Shown piece by piece: positions 1 to 12,072 of a stretch of 47,391 nt of DNA. Under the pieces are notes generated by a model, which saw only the letters and a program-made list of their open reading frames with translations, had not been told where the DNA came from and ran no database searches. The stretch is from the NCBI GenBank assembly GCA_015680685.1, contig MNCI01003051.1:270560-317950 (forward strand). Reading direction: 5' to 3'. Position 1 is the stretch's first letter; the number at the start of each line of letters is the position of its first letter. A program made the translations under genes and the position numbers. The stretch is from Gnetum montanum. Lineage: Eukaryota; Streptophyta; Gnetopsida; Gnetales; Gnetaceae.

Positions 1-361
1 CTCTTTCTCTTGGGAAAATTAGAAGTAGATTCGCAGAGTTGTGCTCAAATGTTTTTGCAAAACTTTATTTGTTACAAGTAGGTATTATAAGGACCGCATA
101 GACTAGGCAATTGAACAAAATAGGAACTCTCAACAACTCACAGTACTTTGCAAAGTTGGTTGAATCTCTTTAAGATAAGTCATTTATAGTTTTACACACA
201 ACCCAATCGTTTCATTTTTCACAACAACACACACACATACTCACATTAACTACTGATTCTATTTGGAGGTATCTGGGCCTTGGTGTTGCCTGAGACCAGC
301 AAGCACCTAAATCCTATTCGAGGACACTCGTTGGTGGTCGCGTCCCAAATGGTCGCCAACA
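1..361 (+). repeat. LTR family A, copy 1 (3' part)
   Basis: This stretch aligns by eye with 25736-26101 (same strand) and with the reverse complement of 3186-3590. All three copies stop matching at the same point, a GCCAACA-like end, which I take as the 3' LTR end. The 5' part lies outside the window. Only about 15 bp separate this end from the first readable integrase codons of element C, so the LTR seems to have landed inside that element's pol. It is a solo LTR or the edge of a copy; the window cannot tell which. Confidence 0.7.
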
Positions 362-375
362 CTATCATAATCAAA

Positions 376-1286
376 ATAAACTGTTATTTAAATATGGGAA
401 GGTATGTGTTCCTAATTGTGATTTTAGGAAGAATACTTTATTTGAAAAGCATTGTAGTGGCATAAAAGGTTACATGGGTAGGGACAAAACATTGAAACTT
501 ATGGGTAGGCACTCTTTTTAGCCTAATATGGCAACTAAAGTTTAGAAATTTATGAAGGAGTGTTTGACTTGTTAGAAATTCAGTGGTAAAGGAGTGAATG
601 GGCATTACATGTCTTTGCATATTCCCAAGGGTCCATGGGAACGTATGTTAATGGATTTTGTGAGCAGTATTTCAAAGGCCAAGAGTGGGAACAATGCAAA
701 TTTTGTTATTGTGGAAAAGTTCTCCAAGATGACACAGTTAGTTTTGTGCAAAAAGGTGATGATTCTTCTCATATGGAAAATTTATTTTTCTAGCATGTTA
801 TGAAGTTGCATGGAATTCCTTTGAATATTATGAGTGACAAAGGGTTCAAGTTCAGAAGTAATTTTTGGAGGTTCCTTTGGAAAATTTTAGGGATAAAACT
901 AAATTTTTCTAGTGCATATCATCCACAATATGATGGTGAAATAGAAGTGGTAAATAAATTCTTATTGAACATTTAAGGTATTTTTATGATGGATATTCAA
1001 ATAGGTGTTAAAACTTGTTATTTCATGTTGAGTTTTCATATAATAATGCTTTTCATGTTGTCATTGATAAAAGCCCATTTGAAGTCAACTAGGATTTTTA
1101 TCCAAAGATGGTGAATACTTTGAAGAGCTTTGAGGGAGCAATTTCACTTAGTGTTGATTATGTGCAAGAGATGAGGGATATCCATGCACAAGTAAAATCA
1201 AATCTTTAGAAGAAGGTTGAAGAGAGAGTCCCAAGAGAAACGAGGGTAAACAGAAGCCATATTTTGCTTATGGCGGCTTGGTCTAG
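376..1286 (+). pseudogene. Chromovirus integrase core (element C)
   Basis: Ty3/gypsy integrase inserts retroelement cDNA into chromosomal DNA. Reading begins around KYGKVCVPNCDF and KGYMGRDKTLKL, the usual start of the zinc-binding region, followed by KECLTC. The catalytic core follows: PWERMLMDFVSSI (first Asp), then after a frame change LHGIPLNIMSDKGFKF (second Asp) and SSAYHPQYDGEIEVVNK (Glu). The DDE residues are still visible, unlike in the other integrases of this window. In-frame stops (near 520, 560, 974 and 1090) and at least one frameshift near 800 make it a pseudogene. Protease and reverse transcriptase are absent because LTR A copy 1 lies directly upstream. The chromovirus call comes from the C-terminal part that follows. 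Confidence 0.88.
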
Positions 1287-1708
1287 GTGCACTTGAAGAA
1301 GAGGCGGTTGAAAGATATCAACTTCTCCAAGATAAAAGCCAAGAATATGGGACCTTTTAGAATTAAGGCCAAGATTAATGATGATGATATTGAAATTAGC
1401 TTACCAAATGATGTTGGTTTGTCTTTTGTGTTTAATGTTTTAGATCTTGTGCACTATCATGGACTAGTTGATGAGGAAAACATACAAGGTGGCATCGATA
1501 AGTTGGGGAATATTGATCTGTCCAAACATTCAATGGAGAGGAAGGCAGTTGTGCTCAAGTGGAGGAAAGCTTTAAGCACTCAGGAAGTGAAAAGGCATGA
1601 GTACTCTATCCATTAGAAGGATCAATCCATAGACGATGTTGTATGGATTCATGAGATCAAACTTCATAAGTGGGAGATCACTGCTACCCCTACTCTCTTA
1701 TTCACATG
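1287..1708 (+). pseudogene. Integrase C-terminus and chromodomain remnant (element C)
   Basis: The first half reads as the integrase C-terminal domain: RLKDINFSKIKAKNMGPF, then VFNVLDLVHYHG, which matches the conserved 'FNVxDLxPY' segment of plant gypsy elements. The end, from about residue 95 and reading through the stop at 1614-1616, is EVKRHEYSIH, stop, KDQSIDDVVWIHEIKLHK. This has the layout of a chromodomain (YLV-W-KG, then a W-x-E region). Chromodomains steer chromovirus integration towards marked chromatin. The first 110 codons are open. The tryptophan of the aromatic cage appears to be the stop codon (TGG to TAG). Confidence is high for integrase and moderate for the chromodomain. Confidence 0.72.
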
Positions 1709-1734
1709 AGTTTACTTTCTGAAGGCTGGGAGAG

Positions 1735-2750
1735 TTGGTATAGGAACACCTCTTCTGATCTCCTTGTTCTCTTCCATAGGTGATGTTTTTACATGTTTCA
1801 GGCTTTGTGGAGACATCTTGGAGATCAAAGAAATGCCTTGTTTAAGATTTATCTCAATAGAGACGTCTAGAAAATTCATGAGACATCTAGGATGTGTGAT
1901 AGTCATCTCGGGTAAGATATCTCATAGGAGAATAAGATGTCTTAGAAAAAGATGAGACATCTTAGCTGAGACATTTGAAGTGCGACTGAGACATCTTAGT
2001 GATAGTGGAAACATCTTAGGCCAAGATGAGATGTTCTCCTTGAATGTTCAGCTTAACACTATGACATTTGGAGGATTTCAAAGATGATTTAAACAAGAAG
2101 AGAAACTTCTAAAATTGTCCATTTTAATTTGGGAAATAGCTAGGACAATATGGAAAAAGATGGAAAGAGTTGAAGATCCTCAAGTTGAGTTAGGGAAAGG
2201 TTTATATGTTTCTTTTCTCTTTGTCAATAAATATTAATGTAATTCTACATGAGATGTAATGGTGAGAGCTCTTTAGTTGATTAGAGCTTCATAAGAGATG
2301 TTGTGATAGCACATTGAGTGAGTGCATATGTGGTTATAGCTCCAAGCTCAATTGTGTGGTGTATTGGCCTATGTGTTCTTGTGTTTAGCTTTTGTGTTAG
2401 GATCTTAGTCCCAAGTCTTGAAAAAGATTTTCTATTGGTTGTGTCTTGTATTGAAAACAACCATTGTGTGATTATAGAGCCTCCTTCTCTACAACATCAT
2501 TTGAGTGTTGTGAGTGTGTTTTGGATGTGTTTCTGGGTTGTGAAATCTTGTTGTAATCTTCTTTGTGATAATTGAAAATAGCTAGTTTTTTTAATTTTCT
2601 AGCATATTGTTTGTTCTTTCATAATATTTAGATTGAGTGGGTATAAAGATTATTTTACATTGGAGTGAACATGCTCTAATAGATAATAGTAAAATTTAAT
2701 CATTAGAAAGGTTCTGGACAAAATTCATGAACAATAATAACATATGCTTT
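1735..2750 (+). repeat. Probable 3' LTR of element C
   Basis: A purine-rich stretch at about 1720-1734 (GAAGGCTGGGAGAG) follows the chromodomain, where the polypurine tract is expected. Downstream come a TATA-like TTTATATG near 2200 and an AATAAA signal near 2226, in LTR order. Within 1820-2030 the phrase GAGACATCTT(A/G)G recurs about every 20-40 bp, a short-repeat pattern common in U3. I see no second copy, so both ends are estimates. Confidence 0.42.
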
Positions 2751-3185
2751 GTGTCTCTCTCAGTATATGTTTCATGCTAAGGTTTTATCGGTAGAACAAA
2801 TTTTTCCAAAATTATTTTTTCGCTACGAGGGATTCTAAATTACATCCAATTTCTTATAGTCATGTTGAAATTTCTACTTATTCTATTAATTCAAAACTTC
2901 TATTAATTCTCAAAATGCATATATCCAAGCTAGTGAGTATAGATTTGTGATGCCATATTCTAGGAATGTTATTATAAATAAGATCTCTGATTTTTAATAT
3001 TCTTGATGATGTATATGAGTCATTGGTTACTAATCTTACATTGAAATATGTGTTTATTTAAATTTGTGTTATCTACCTCATAATTAAAGTTTCATGGCAT
3101 AGTTAAATGATGTGATGTTAATGCATAACATTCAAGTCATTTATGCTAGATATTATTCTAATTTATCTTTACTTATTGAGCTAAT
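2751..3185. other. AT-rich stretch, nothing recognised
   Basis: About 435 bp of AT-rich sequence between the presumed LTR of element C and the inverted family-A LTR. I see no coding region, RNA gene or clear repeat here. Confidence 0.5.
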
Positions 3186-4889
3186 TGTTGGCAGCCATTT
3201 GGGATTACCAACGTGTGGTGACCTCCAAGTCTCATGACCTTGGGAAGTCATGCGATCAAAGGTGTTCTTCAAATATGGCTTAGGTGCTTGTTGATCTCTA
3301 GCAACACCAAGGAGCAGATACCTCCAAATAAACTCAGTGCTTTAGTTATGAAACGTACTAAACATGAGTATGTGTTTGCTATTGTGAATGTTGAAATGGT
3401 TGTGTTGTATATGAAATTGTAATTGGCTATCATAAAAGAGATTCGACTATCTTTGTCAAATACTATGAGTTGTTGGAGATTCCTATTTTGTCCAATCACT
3501 TAGCCTACATGGTCCCTATGGTACATTATTTGTAACAAGTAAAATTTTGCAAAAACATTTGAACACAATTCTACCAATTTAGTCCTAATTTTTCCTAAAG
3601 AGAAAGTTCCATAGGAAAACTAGAAATAGAGCAAGATTCAATGGACTTATAAAAAGAAAGAAAATAAAGTAGATTTGTGTGAAATCTCAAATATTTAAGT
3701 AAGATAAATTGACATAAGAAAACAATGCATAATAAAGATATTCCTAATTTAATAGCTATGAATTGTCCAAACCTTTTGAGGTCAACAAGCAATTTGATAA
3801 AAGAAAATCTTATTATACTACCAAAAATGCTATGTAAATGAAAAAAGTATGAGTCTCTATTTCACCTAGTTAATAGTTGTCATAGATTACATTCAAAAAA
3901 GCTTTAAAAAATTTTGACAATTTTTGGATTGAAATACCAAGGCAATACACTTTAAAATAATGCAGCTATTTCAGTCATCTCAAAATACCAAATATTTTTC
4001 TAGATCCTTTATGCTCAATACAGGAAATTTTGTTAAGACATTACTATTAAATTGCTCTTGAGGCTTTTTAACAACATAAGCTCTTCTATGGCAAATCTTA
4101 ATAGGAGTCTAATAGTGCACAAAAATAGAACTATAAAAGCAACCTACAACAAATCTATCTAAACCATTAGCCAAGTAACTAAAACAAAATAAAAAGAAAT
4201 GAACCCATAGGATTAAAACAAAGCAACTGAATTAATGTCTTTAGCAAAACATCTTCCAACTAATCTTTGATTATCTTTTTCGCAAAATCCTTCTCCTCCT
4301 TTTTTCATTTCTACGCTTGAAGCCTTTTTATAGTGGCTTTGGATAGTTACAATAATCATGAGAAGTTAAGGGGATGACAAATATCTAGAGGATTAATTTA
4401 TAACCACCCTAGAAGTTATAGCTTCCATAAGAAGTTATTAGGAATTTGTGCTATGGTTGCAAAGTGTTTCCTTGACAACAAATATCATGGAGATAACCAT
4501 AGGAAGTTACAAAAATAAGAGAAATACATGCCATAGTTGGTAAGTATCTTGTTACAAATATCAAGGAGAGATATCTATAGAAAATTTCAATTTCCCAAAA
4601 ATTAAATGGACCAAATATTTATAAATCTTTACAAATCGTAAATCCTATGCTTCTTTTTATATTTAAAAGTTTGGCAAATGTAATTTTCAAAAAAAAAATT
4701 GTTATGAAGGCATGTATCTTTGATGCCATGCATATTCACATGTTTGCATTTGATGTATTATTATTTTAAAAAGTTCAAATGTCCCATGGCAATTATGCTA
4801 TGGAGCACATTGGCTTCATCCTTTGTTGAGAGGTGGTTCTACCATTTGCCTTATCTTGCTCCACATCCATTTCTATTTTTTTCCCAACA
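3186..4889 (-). repeat. LTR family A, copy 2 (inverted)
   Basis: The reverse complement aligns with 24530-26101 over most of its length, including a TATA-like box (minus strand, about 4333-4326, matching TATAAATA at 24882), the segment around the Cys/Phe-rich TTTGAGATTTCACACA phrase, and the LTR end. On the plus strand it begins TGTTGGCAG and may end CCCAACA at 4889, giving the expected TG...CA ends. The distal (U3) end is poorly conserved and 4889 is a guess. No matching 5-bp flanking duplication was found (CTAAT left, AGTAG right). Confidence 0.68.
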
Positions 4890-6961
4890 AGTAGAGATGC
4901 CTTTGAACCCTTTGCGAGTGTAGTTTTGAAATCACACCTTTGGCATCCATGGCTATTTTTATGCTTGAATTCCCATTAGCAATGATGTAGGAGGAGACAC
5001 GTTATTGTAGTTTGCTCATGTCATCAGTGAATAAATTGCTTCTACAATGATGTCATCTCTACACCTTCACTACCTTTGTGGCCATCTTCCCGCTATGCCT
5101 TGTGCCCTATTTCATTGCCACAAGAAGTCCTATATTCTGTGTCTATCTCTGGATCCATCACAATGTCTTTTCATTCAACCATTCGGGATGCAGGTTTTAA
5201 AAGGAATTCTTGTTTATGCCGCCTTCAACATTATCATGGTAGCAATGACCTTCCAAACCCTTGTCGTGGTTTGATTGCTATAAAATATTCTACATGAATC
5301 CATAGTGGTTGAAACAAAGATTTATTATAATTTGTTGTCCTAAGGCATTTCTTATCTTGGAAATTTTTTTCTCTTTTCCATTTTGCTACAATTTCTCAAT
5401 GATATAATTTCATCCATTTTTCCTTTGTTTTGATTCATGAATCAACTATCAACACAGAACCTTAAGTTTTTAGAGCTTTTTCTTTTGAGTTGCAGGTCCC
5501 ATGCACAATTTTAGCCAAATACTAGGCTTCTGAATATTTTATCATTATTTGTTTTATTTTCCTTTGATCATATTAGTTTGATCTTTTCCTCAAAATTGTT
5601 ACTATCATCTAAGTAACCTTACTAACTATAGTAATAATTTTTCATTTATAAATAACCCTAAGTGGAAGAATTTTCAACTTTATCTTTGTTTCTTAAAGGC
5701 ATGAACATTTTTGAAATGTTGAAATATCAAACACTTGATAGGCTTGTGCTGAACCATCTTGTGTAGGGAAAAAAAATACCTTGTGCATTCCACCGGTTTG
5801 ATGATGTTTATAAATTTGAACTCCAAGGTCAAAGCTCATAATGTTGACACAAGAAAAATACTAATTTAACAACCTTTAACTTGCCATTAAACTTTCATAA
5901 TTTCCATAATCTAAACTTTTGCTTTTCTACCTTGAAATTATAGATACTTAAGCCTGAGATGTACAACCTTGAAGATACTTCCCATTCATTTTCTCCTCAA
6001 CACTATTCATGATTTAATCATGCCTCCTATTTTTGCCCTTAATTAAATAGTATAACTCTTTATGTGTTAGCATGTTATCTTCCAATCACTAGTAGAAATT
6101 AAATTGGGCAATTTAATCTTCATCATGATATTTTAAATAAAACATTGCTCCATTAAATGGTGTAAATGTGATAACACTAATTAATGCTTTTATGTTGTAG
6201 CATGTCCTATACATAAGATCATTTTAATACATAAGTATGTAGTGTTGAGCATTCATAAGTGGATTCCACATTTTGTTTTCAAATTGAACAAATATATTAA
6301 AGGTATATGCTTTGTCGATCTATTTAATCTTCCATTGATTTTTTAAAGAGCTAAGTAACAAATTATTAGTATTCTCAATTTCATTAAGCGTATGGAATCT
6401 ATTTTCACATCATTTGGTTCCCAACTATAAAATTAATCTTCTTAACTATAAAAAGAAATTCATATTGTAAGTAGATGAGAAGACTTACATTAAACTAGTT
6501 ACATATTATAATCTTCCTAATTCTTGCAACTTTTATCATCATGAAGGACATTTGTCTATTACCTATCTTTTTTTTTGTCCAAGAAAAAAATGCTAAGGAA
6601 AGAAAAAAACATGTTAAATTTGCGGATAGAAAAGAATAAGTTAATATCAATGATAAGAATGATCAAAGGAAAATAAGAAACTAGAAAAGATAGAAGTTAA
6701 TATAAATGTTTCTACTTATACTACAGGAAGTATTAATTAGTTCAAACAAATAGCTTATAAGGCAAATATGCCCTTATCTAATAAGAGCAATCTTAATCCA
6801 AGATCAAAACTAATATTAATAAGCAAGTTGCAGATGATGATAAATATTCTTGACATAAGATTATCATTATGGGATGAAGTAATTGTGATGAAAATTATGA
6901 GCCATTATTTTTGGTGAATCTGGCATTGAGAAAACTTAGAAGCCAAAGCACTATGACCTAT
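4890..6961. other. AT-rich intergenic sequence, no gene seen
   Basis: About 2.1 kb of AT-rich DNA with only short, unconvincing open frames on both strands and homopolymer A/T runs (for example around 6570-6610). I recognise no transposon domain, host exon or RNA gene. It may be very old retrotransposon sequence. Confidence 0.5.
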
Positions 6962-7785
6962 TGATGAATCATCTTCAATGGGCTATGTCGATGGGCATGC
7001 ATTGCATCAACGCATCCCCATTGATGCATGATCTGATGCATTGACATGGCACCTAAGTTTTCCTGTATAAATGTGCACACCCACCGCATTTAGGGCATCA
7101 GTTATTTAGTAGCTTAGGAAAGTTCTTGTAGTTTGTTTTCACAATAGTTAGAATATTTTCTAAGTGCCCGTAGTAGAAGTCAAGAAGTGTATAAATCCTT
7201 ATTCAAGCATTAATGTACCTAGATACTTCAATGTGATGACAATAAGAACTTATTGAAATACCTTGTAGTATTTGGAAATAGCTTAATGTTTACTTTAATG
7301 CACTTTATTATTCATAAAATTTATTTCCATGTTCTTAATTTAATAAAGATTAATTAATACGCATAAGTACGACCAATTCAAGCATAGCGTTAACACTTGG
7401 TAATCCCAATAGTGCTAGCACTTGATAACCCAGTAGCATTATAATGCATTCAGGATGTGTATGGAAGGTGTAATTGGATACTTGTGTTAGGGAATAGCTT
7501 AAGGCATTAGTTAGTTTACTTGATTAATTAATACTTAATTACCTTATTTTACACTTAGGCTAAAATAGATAAAAATATAAAATTATACAAATCATGTGCC
7601 TTGGTTACACTTAACAATATGCTTATACTTGCACAAGTGGAACCAAGAAGATAATGATTGCATCCTTAGGTTCACCACCTAGATGTTGTGCATGTAGAAA
7701 ACTAAAGTCTATGGAATTCAACTAGATCACTAGTGACTGTGTATGATTCGTATGGTTGGGTGTAGGGGGTACTTGTCATTCATCA
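6962..7785 (+). repeat. 5' LTR of element B (family B, copy 1)
   Basis: It begins TGATGAATC and ends TTCATCA, inverted ends shared with the family-B solo LTRs at 9905-10850 (inverted) and 35173-35919. Its 3' end (TATGGTTGGGTGTAGGGGGT) matches the ends of both solo copies closely. A primer-binding site follows immediately, and a TATA box lies at 7066. It is therefore the 5' LTR of the gag-pol element downstream. The matching 3' LTR is not in the window, probably because element E inserted behind the pol region. Confidence 0.85.
7066..7072 (+). promoter_or_regulatory. TATA box of LTR B copy 1
   Basis: TATAAAT about 100 bp into the LTR, directly after a cluster of GATGCAT/TTGATGC words. It is the likely core promoter of element B, at an ordinary position for a short U3. 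Confidence 0.6.
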
Positions 7786-7786
7786 T

Positions 7787-7803
7787 TAGCACCATTGCTA
7801 GGC
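7787..7803 (+). other. Primer-binding site (Asp-tRNA type), degenerate
   Basis: TAGCACCATTGCTAGGC starts 2 bp after the LTR end. It fits the Asp-tRNA primer site of plant Athila/Tat elements (TGGCGCCGTTGCCGGGG) with mostly G-to-A and C-to-T changes, as expected from decay of methylated cytosines. The match supports both the LTR boundary and a non-chromovirus affiliation. Confidence 0.75.
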
Positions 7804-7934
7804 ACTTTAGTTAGCTACATGTGCTATCTAGGAAGTTAGTAAAATCATTTAATAACGTTGTAAGGAACCCTAGGATCAAAATTATTAAGCCAAATAATAA
7901 TAACCCGTGTGCACTATTTTTCTTAAAAACTAAC

Positions 7935-9786
7935 ATGGCTTCTTCTCACAGGGAAAACTCTCTACCACTCTTCATGGGCAATTCTAATCAGCAAGGACAA
8001 GAAGGCCACAAGACACCAATGCCCCAATAGTTCAAAGTGGTCTACACTCATTTGGATGAATACACTTTGGACTTAACCTTGATCCTACATTAGGATGAAC
8101 AGCTACAGCTACTATGGAGGAACATCGAAGGGAACATCGTGTTACCTCTTAACTGATCTATTCCTGCAATGCTCATGAATAATCTTATCCAACTGGGCAT
8201 TACAGGACTTAAATTTGAGTACAAAGTGCAAGATCCTACCTACTGGGATTATCATCCCACAGAGGCCTAGAAAAAGAAAGATCGACAAATGAAAGCATGA
8301 TATGAGGCCTTAAAAGGAAAAAAGGGTCCCAACAATTTGTTCTTGCAAATACACAAGGAAGGAGAGGAATTCTTTTCAGGAACCTCTCAATATAATGACT
8401 CTCCTTGTTTCTTCAATGAGGAGGCCTTTAACCAACAAATATAGTCAACTGTGAACAACCCTAGTTTAGGAAAGAGTGGATCCCAAGATAGGAATGAGGA
8501 TAAGCACCATGACAAGGACAAACATGAGGACCATGGTAGGGACTAAAGGAGATGAAGTAGTGGACACCATGTTGGTGGTGGATTTCGTTCCTTTTTGCCT
8601 TCTTCATCCTCATCATCGTCCTCCTCCAACTTCAATTAGAGTTGCAGGGGCAACAAGGACCATGATGGAGGTGAATGATGGGATTAGGATGATCTTTGAT
8701 TCTTTCATAATGATAGTGACCATGGGCATGAGCAGCAGGTAGATGATCACTTTAGAGAAAGAAGGGACAACAAGCTTTGTCATAGGCATCATGATGATGA
8801 AAGGGATCATCGAGACCATTATGACTACGAAGAGCCCTTACTCACTACAAGAAACATGTTGAACATCGTGGAGTTTATTAGGATACCAACAAGGCACATG
8901 AAAGATAACTAAATCAAATGGGTGGACATGAATAATATTCCCAAGTTTGAAGGAGGATATAATTTAGATCCACAAAATTATCTACAAGTCTTTTATGATG
9001 CCTGTGCCTTACAGAACATGGAGAATGAGTGGCAGAAATTGAAACTATTTCTTAGGATACTCATCAAAGAAGCTGAAAGTTGGTACTAGTCCTTAAAACT
9101 AGAATCAATCCAAAGGTGGAGTATGATGCTTGAACTATTTAATGATAAATATTAGATGTACTCCCAAGTGTCCAACTTGAGAAGGCAAATCCAATGCTGG
9201 AAGCAAGGTAAACATGAGTCCTTAGATGTGGCCATGGGCAAGTACTACTCTTTATTGCACCAATGCTCAAGCCATGGCTATTCTCAAAGGGAGTAGCTAC
9301 ACCATATCATAGATGAGCTTAAGGAGAATCCTTGGGGTCTATGCCTAAGGGAGACTATCAGAGCTTAGGGCTGATCAAATCCAAAGGCTCATTAAGTAAG
9401 TGGAAAAAGAGGAACATGAGCTGAAAAAAGGAGAATGTGTAGAAGAGTACAATAGGGACCCCTCCCTCTTCAAGAGGGAGGTCCATTTCTATGACAATAA
9501 GGAGGAGGCATCACTTGATGAAGTGGTGCAATGAAAAACCTTATCAATCCAAAAATCCATCTTTAAAATATTAGCCAAGGTTGACAAAATGTGAAACTCC
9601 TTGGATGAAAAGTTCCAAACTACTCTAAAAATTACTGAGGAGAATAGAGACCAAGGAGGTAGTGAACGTGATAGAAGGAAGAAAAAGGAATCTAAACGTG
9701 CCCATCATATGGGTAAGGGCAAAGCTATTGTAGTAAAAGAGGTTGTAGATTATGAATTAGATGATGGGGGGTGTGACATCTATTAG
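7935..9786 (+). pseudogene. Gag polyprotein of element B (first gag)
   Basis: Gag forms the retrotransposon particle. The frame starting MASSHRENSLPLF runs with many stops to DDGGCDIY at 9786. Its middle carries a low-complexity segment: His/Asp/Lys-rich from about 8487, a run of nine serines at 8601-8627, then Asp/His/Arg-rich to about 8830. The capsid-like Retrotrans_gag domain follows at roughly 8931-9350: NNIPKFEGGYNLDPQNYLQV, KLFLRILIKEAESWY, SLKLESIQRWSMMLELFNDK, HHIIDELKENPWG. The basic tail (RDRRKKKESKRAHH, about 9680) may bind nucleic acid; no CCHC knuckle is visible. At least a dozen in-frame stops occur, mostly at former Trp, Gln or Arg codons. The same domain appears again at 12780-13200. 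Confidence 0.88.
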
Positions 9787-9904
9787 TATGAACATCCTAA
9801 GGGATGTTGCCCAATTATGTCACACTTGATAGAATTCGAGACGTACACTTTGAATCCTTGCTTGGTAAAATGGAAAACACCCAATAGGTTGCCTTATCCC
9901 TAAG

Positions 9905-10850
9905 TGATGAGCAGCGAACGGTACCCCTATGCTCAACCATATGAATCGTGAAGCGTTCATGCACAATCCAGTCAAATTCCAAGAACTCTATGTCTTCTAG
10001 TACACTAGTCGTCTAGGAAGTGAACCTTGTCTGAATGATCATTTGTTGTCTTCCCAATTACACTTGTGATATATAAAGGTATGCTTAAGTGTAATCAAGG
10101 CATATGATTTTTATTATTTTATGTTTTATGTTCCTTGGTACTTAAAGTAGAGAGAAGAAGTAAATTAATAACTAATTTAATTTAACTACTTAACTAGTCT
10201 CTAACTAGTCCTAACATAAGCATTTAGTCCCACTTTCCATACACGTTCGAAACCCACGTATCCACTACTGGGTTACCAAGCACTATGCTGTTGGGTGAAC
10301 CACAATTACCAAGTGAATACGTGTTTACACTCGAAGCGGTCGTACTTATGTGCTTAATTTATTTAGCTTAATTAATTTACTAATCTCTTAAAATCTAATT
10401 AAGATTAATTAATTGCATATTTAATGAAAATAATAAATGCATAAATAAATCATTAATCTATTCTAAGTGCTGCAAGGTTTGATCAAAAGACTCATCTTTA
10501 TTGTCGTACACACTAGTGTGATTCAGGTACAATAGTACTCGAATAAAGATTCATATAATTTTTGACTCCTGCTACAGGTACTCAAAGAAATATTCTAACT
10601 TAGAAATGGAAAAACTACAAGAGCTTTGTTACAACTATGACTCTCTTCCCCCATAAACATGGCTATGAGCTGATATTTATACTTTTTATTATAGGGCTGC
10701 ATCGACAAGGCCCCATAGATGTAGCAAATGCTACATCAATGTGGCCCCATTGATGGGGTAACATCACGTAAATAGGGTTCCATCAACGAGGGCCTATCAA
10801 CAAGGCCACGTCAATGGGAGTCCTTTGACATAACACTTTGACACTCATCA
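9905..10850 (-). repeat. Solo LTR, family B copy 2, inserted in gag of element B
   Basis: The plus strand reads TGATGAGCAGCG to ACACTCATCA, the inverted ends of family B. The minus-strand 3' end matches the 3' ends of LTR B copy 1 and the solo LTR at 35173. Flanks are CTAAG (9900-9904) and CCAAG (10851-10855), a 5-bp target duplication with one transition. A TATA-like TATAAATA reads on the minus strand at about 10681-10674. No coding sequence lies inside, so it is a solo LTR left by recombination. It lies opposite to its host, a member of the same LTR family. Confidence 0.87.
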
Positions 10851-11389
10851 CCAAGGCAATTATTGGTAGTTCCACCAACAAGCCTACTATTTGAGTGAAG
10901 CACCACCTCAACCTCATGAGTAATACCAGTAGTGGCAACACCCATAGTCATGGGGAATACCATCAGTAAGGCAATAGTACCCTTACCACCAACCAAATCT
11001 GTATAGGTACTATGTTCAGCAATCTATCTCTCCACATGACTCTTTTAGTCATGCTTCCTTCCAACATCACTACAACCATCTTGAATATTACAAAGCACCA
11101 TCTTCGAAGGGGGAGTTTCCATTTGCTCATTACCCTCATCATCATTCCACTCCTATACCTTAATCCTCAACTCCTTTACCACCTACTCCATCTATGTAGG
11201 GAGAAAAACCAGCTCGGCCACAATAATGAAATGCCACAAGGGCCATGAACTTATAGCTAGCTTCTTAGTTGTGTGGTTTTGATACTAAGCCTTGAAAAGA
11301 CCATTTTTAAAAACTAATAGCCCAACAAAGCACTCATAAACACCAACAATTGCTGATCCTACTTCTCCTACCTTCTCTGAATATCTTTC
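10851..11389 (+). pseudogene. Gag-protease linker of element B
   Basis: Continuation of element B beyond the solo LTR. The readable frame is rich in Pro, His, Ser, Tyr and Gln (for example SPHDSFSHASFQHHYNHLEY at about 11026, then HYPHHHSTPIP), as in disordered gag-pol linkers. It has no recognised domain, and stops interrupt it. Confidence 0.5.
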
Positions 11390-11926
11390 AAGAACCCTTC
11401 AAAACAAAATGCTCCCAAGTTGCACACTGTAATGATGATCCATATAGTCACTGATTAGATAAAGTTTGACCACCTTCCCAGGAAGAGATTTGATCCTGGA
11501 AGTCCCCTCATCTACTTGCAGATCATAGGAAATGAACCTTGCAAAGCTCTTTTGGACTTGGGTTCTGGAGTTAACTTGATTTCCCAAGAGATGTACAAAG
11601 CCTAGAACCTACCCCTACTGAAAAAGAGCAATATAAGGTTAGAATTGGCAAACCAATCCATCAATGCTTCCTTGGGATTGTTGGAGGACATTATGACCAC
11701 CATTTATGTGTGGTCCTATCCTATTGATTTCATGGTGATCCATTTCATTAATTGCAAGGGGGACTTTTCTATAATTATGGGAAGAGTTTGGCTAAGTACC
11801 ATTAATGCACATCTAGGACTAAGAGACCTCTTCTTGGAAATCTTCAAGGAGGATGAATTTGGAAAAGTTGAGAAGAAGCATGTCCCATACATTACATACA
11901 GTGACTTAGGGTGTCACTATGTGTAG
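11390..11926 (+). pseudogene. Aspartic protease of element B
   Basis: Retropepsin-like protease, which processes the gag-pol polyprotein. The active-site loop reads KALLDLGSGVNLIS, with the catalytic Asp at 11555-11557. The usual Thr/Ser after it is Leu (DLG instead of DTG/DSG). About 75 residues later IIMGRVWLSTINA matches the conserved 'ILGRPWL' strand. After a stop near 11601 the frame stays open from about 11645 to 11924, unusually long for this element. It lies in proper order after gag but is followed by a chimeric block and a second gag instead of reverse transcriptase. Confidence 0.82.
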
Positions 11927-12072
11927 AAACTATAGTTCATGAAATGCACAACACTTAGAGCATGCAAGCAATGTGCAAATGTTATAAAAATTCAAAGGTG
12001 CTAGTACCTAGCAACCACAAAACAGGAAGATACCCAATGGCTAATTGTTGAAGCAGAGAGCAACTTAACACT

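Noticed and set aside
279-298. TTGGTGTTGCC-like primer site near the family-A LTR end
   Set aside because: It resembles the Asp-tRNA site, but all three copies stay similar for another 60-120 bp, so it lies inside the LTR.
4254-4333. Possible CRISPR-like or tRNA structure
   Set aside because: No regular spacers and no cloverleaf; this is the promoter part of the inverted family-A LTR.
5047-5297. Two overlapping open frames of about 75 codons
   Set aside because: No family motif, no start context, different residues in each frame and AT-rich surroundings; chance open frames.
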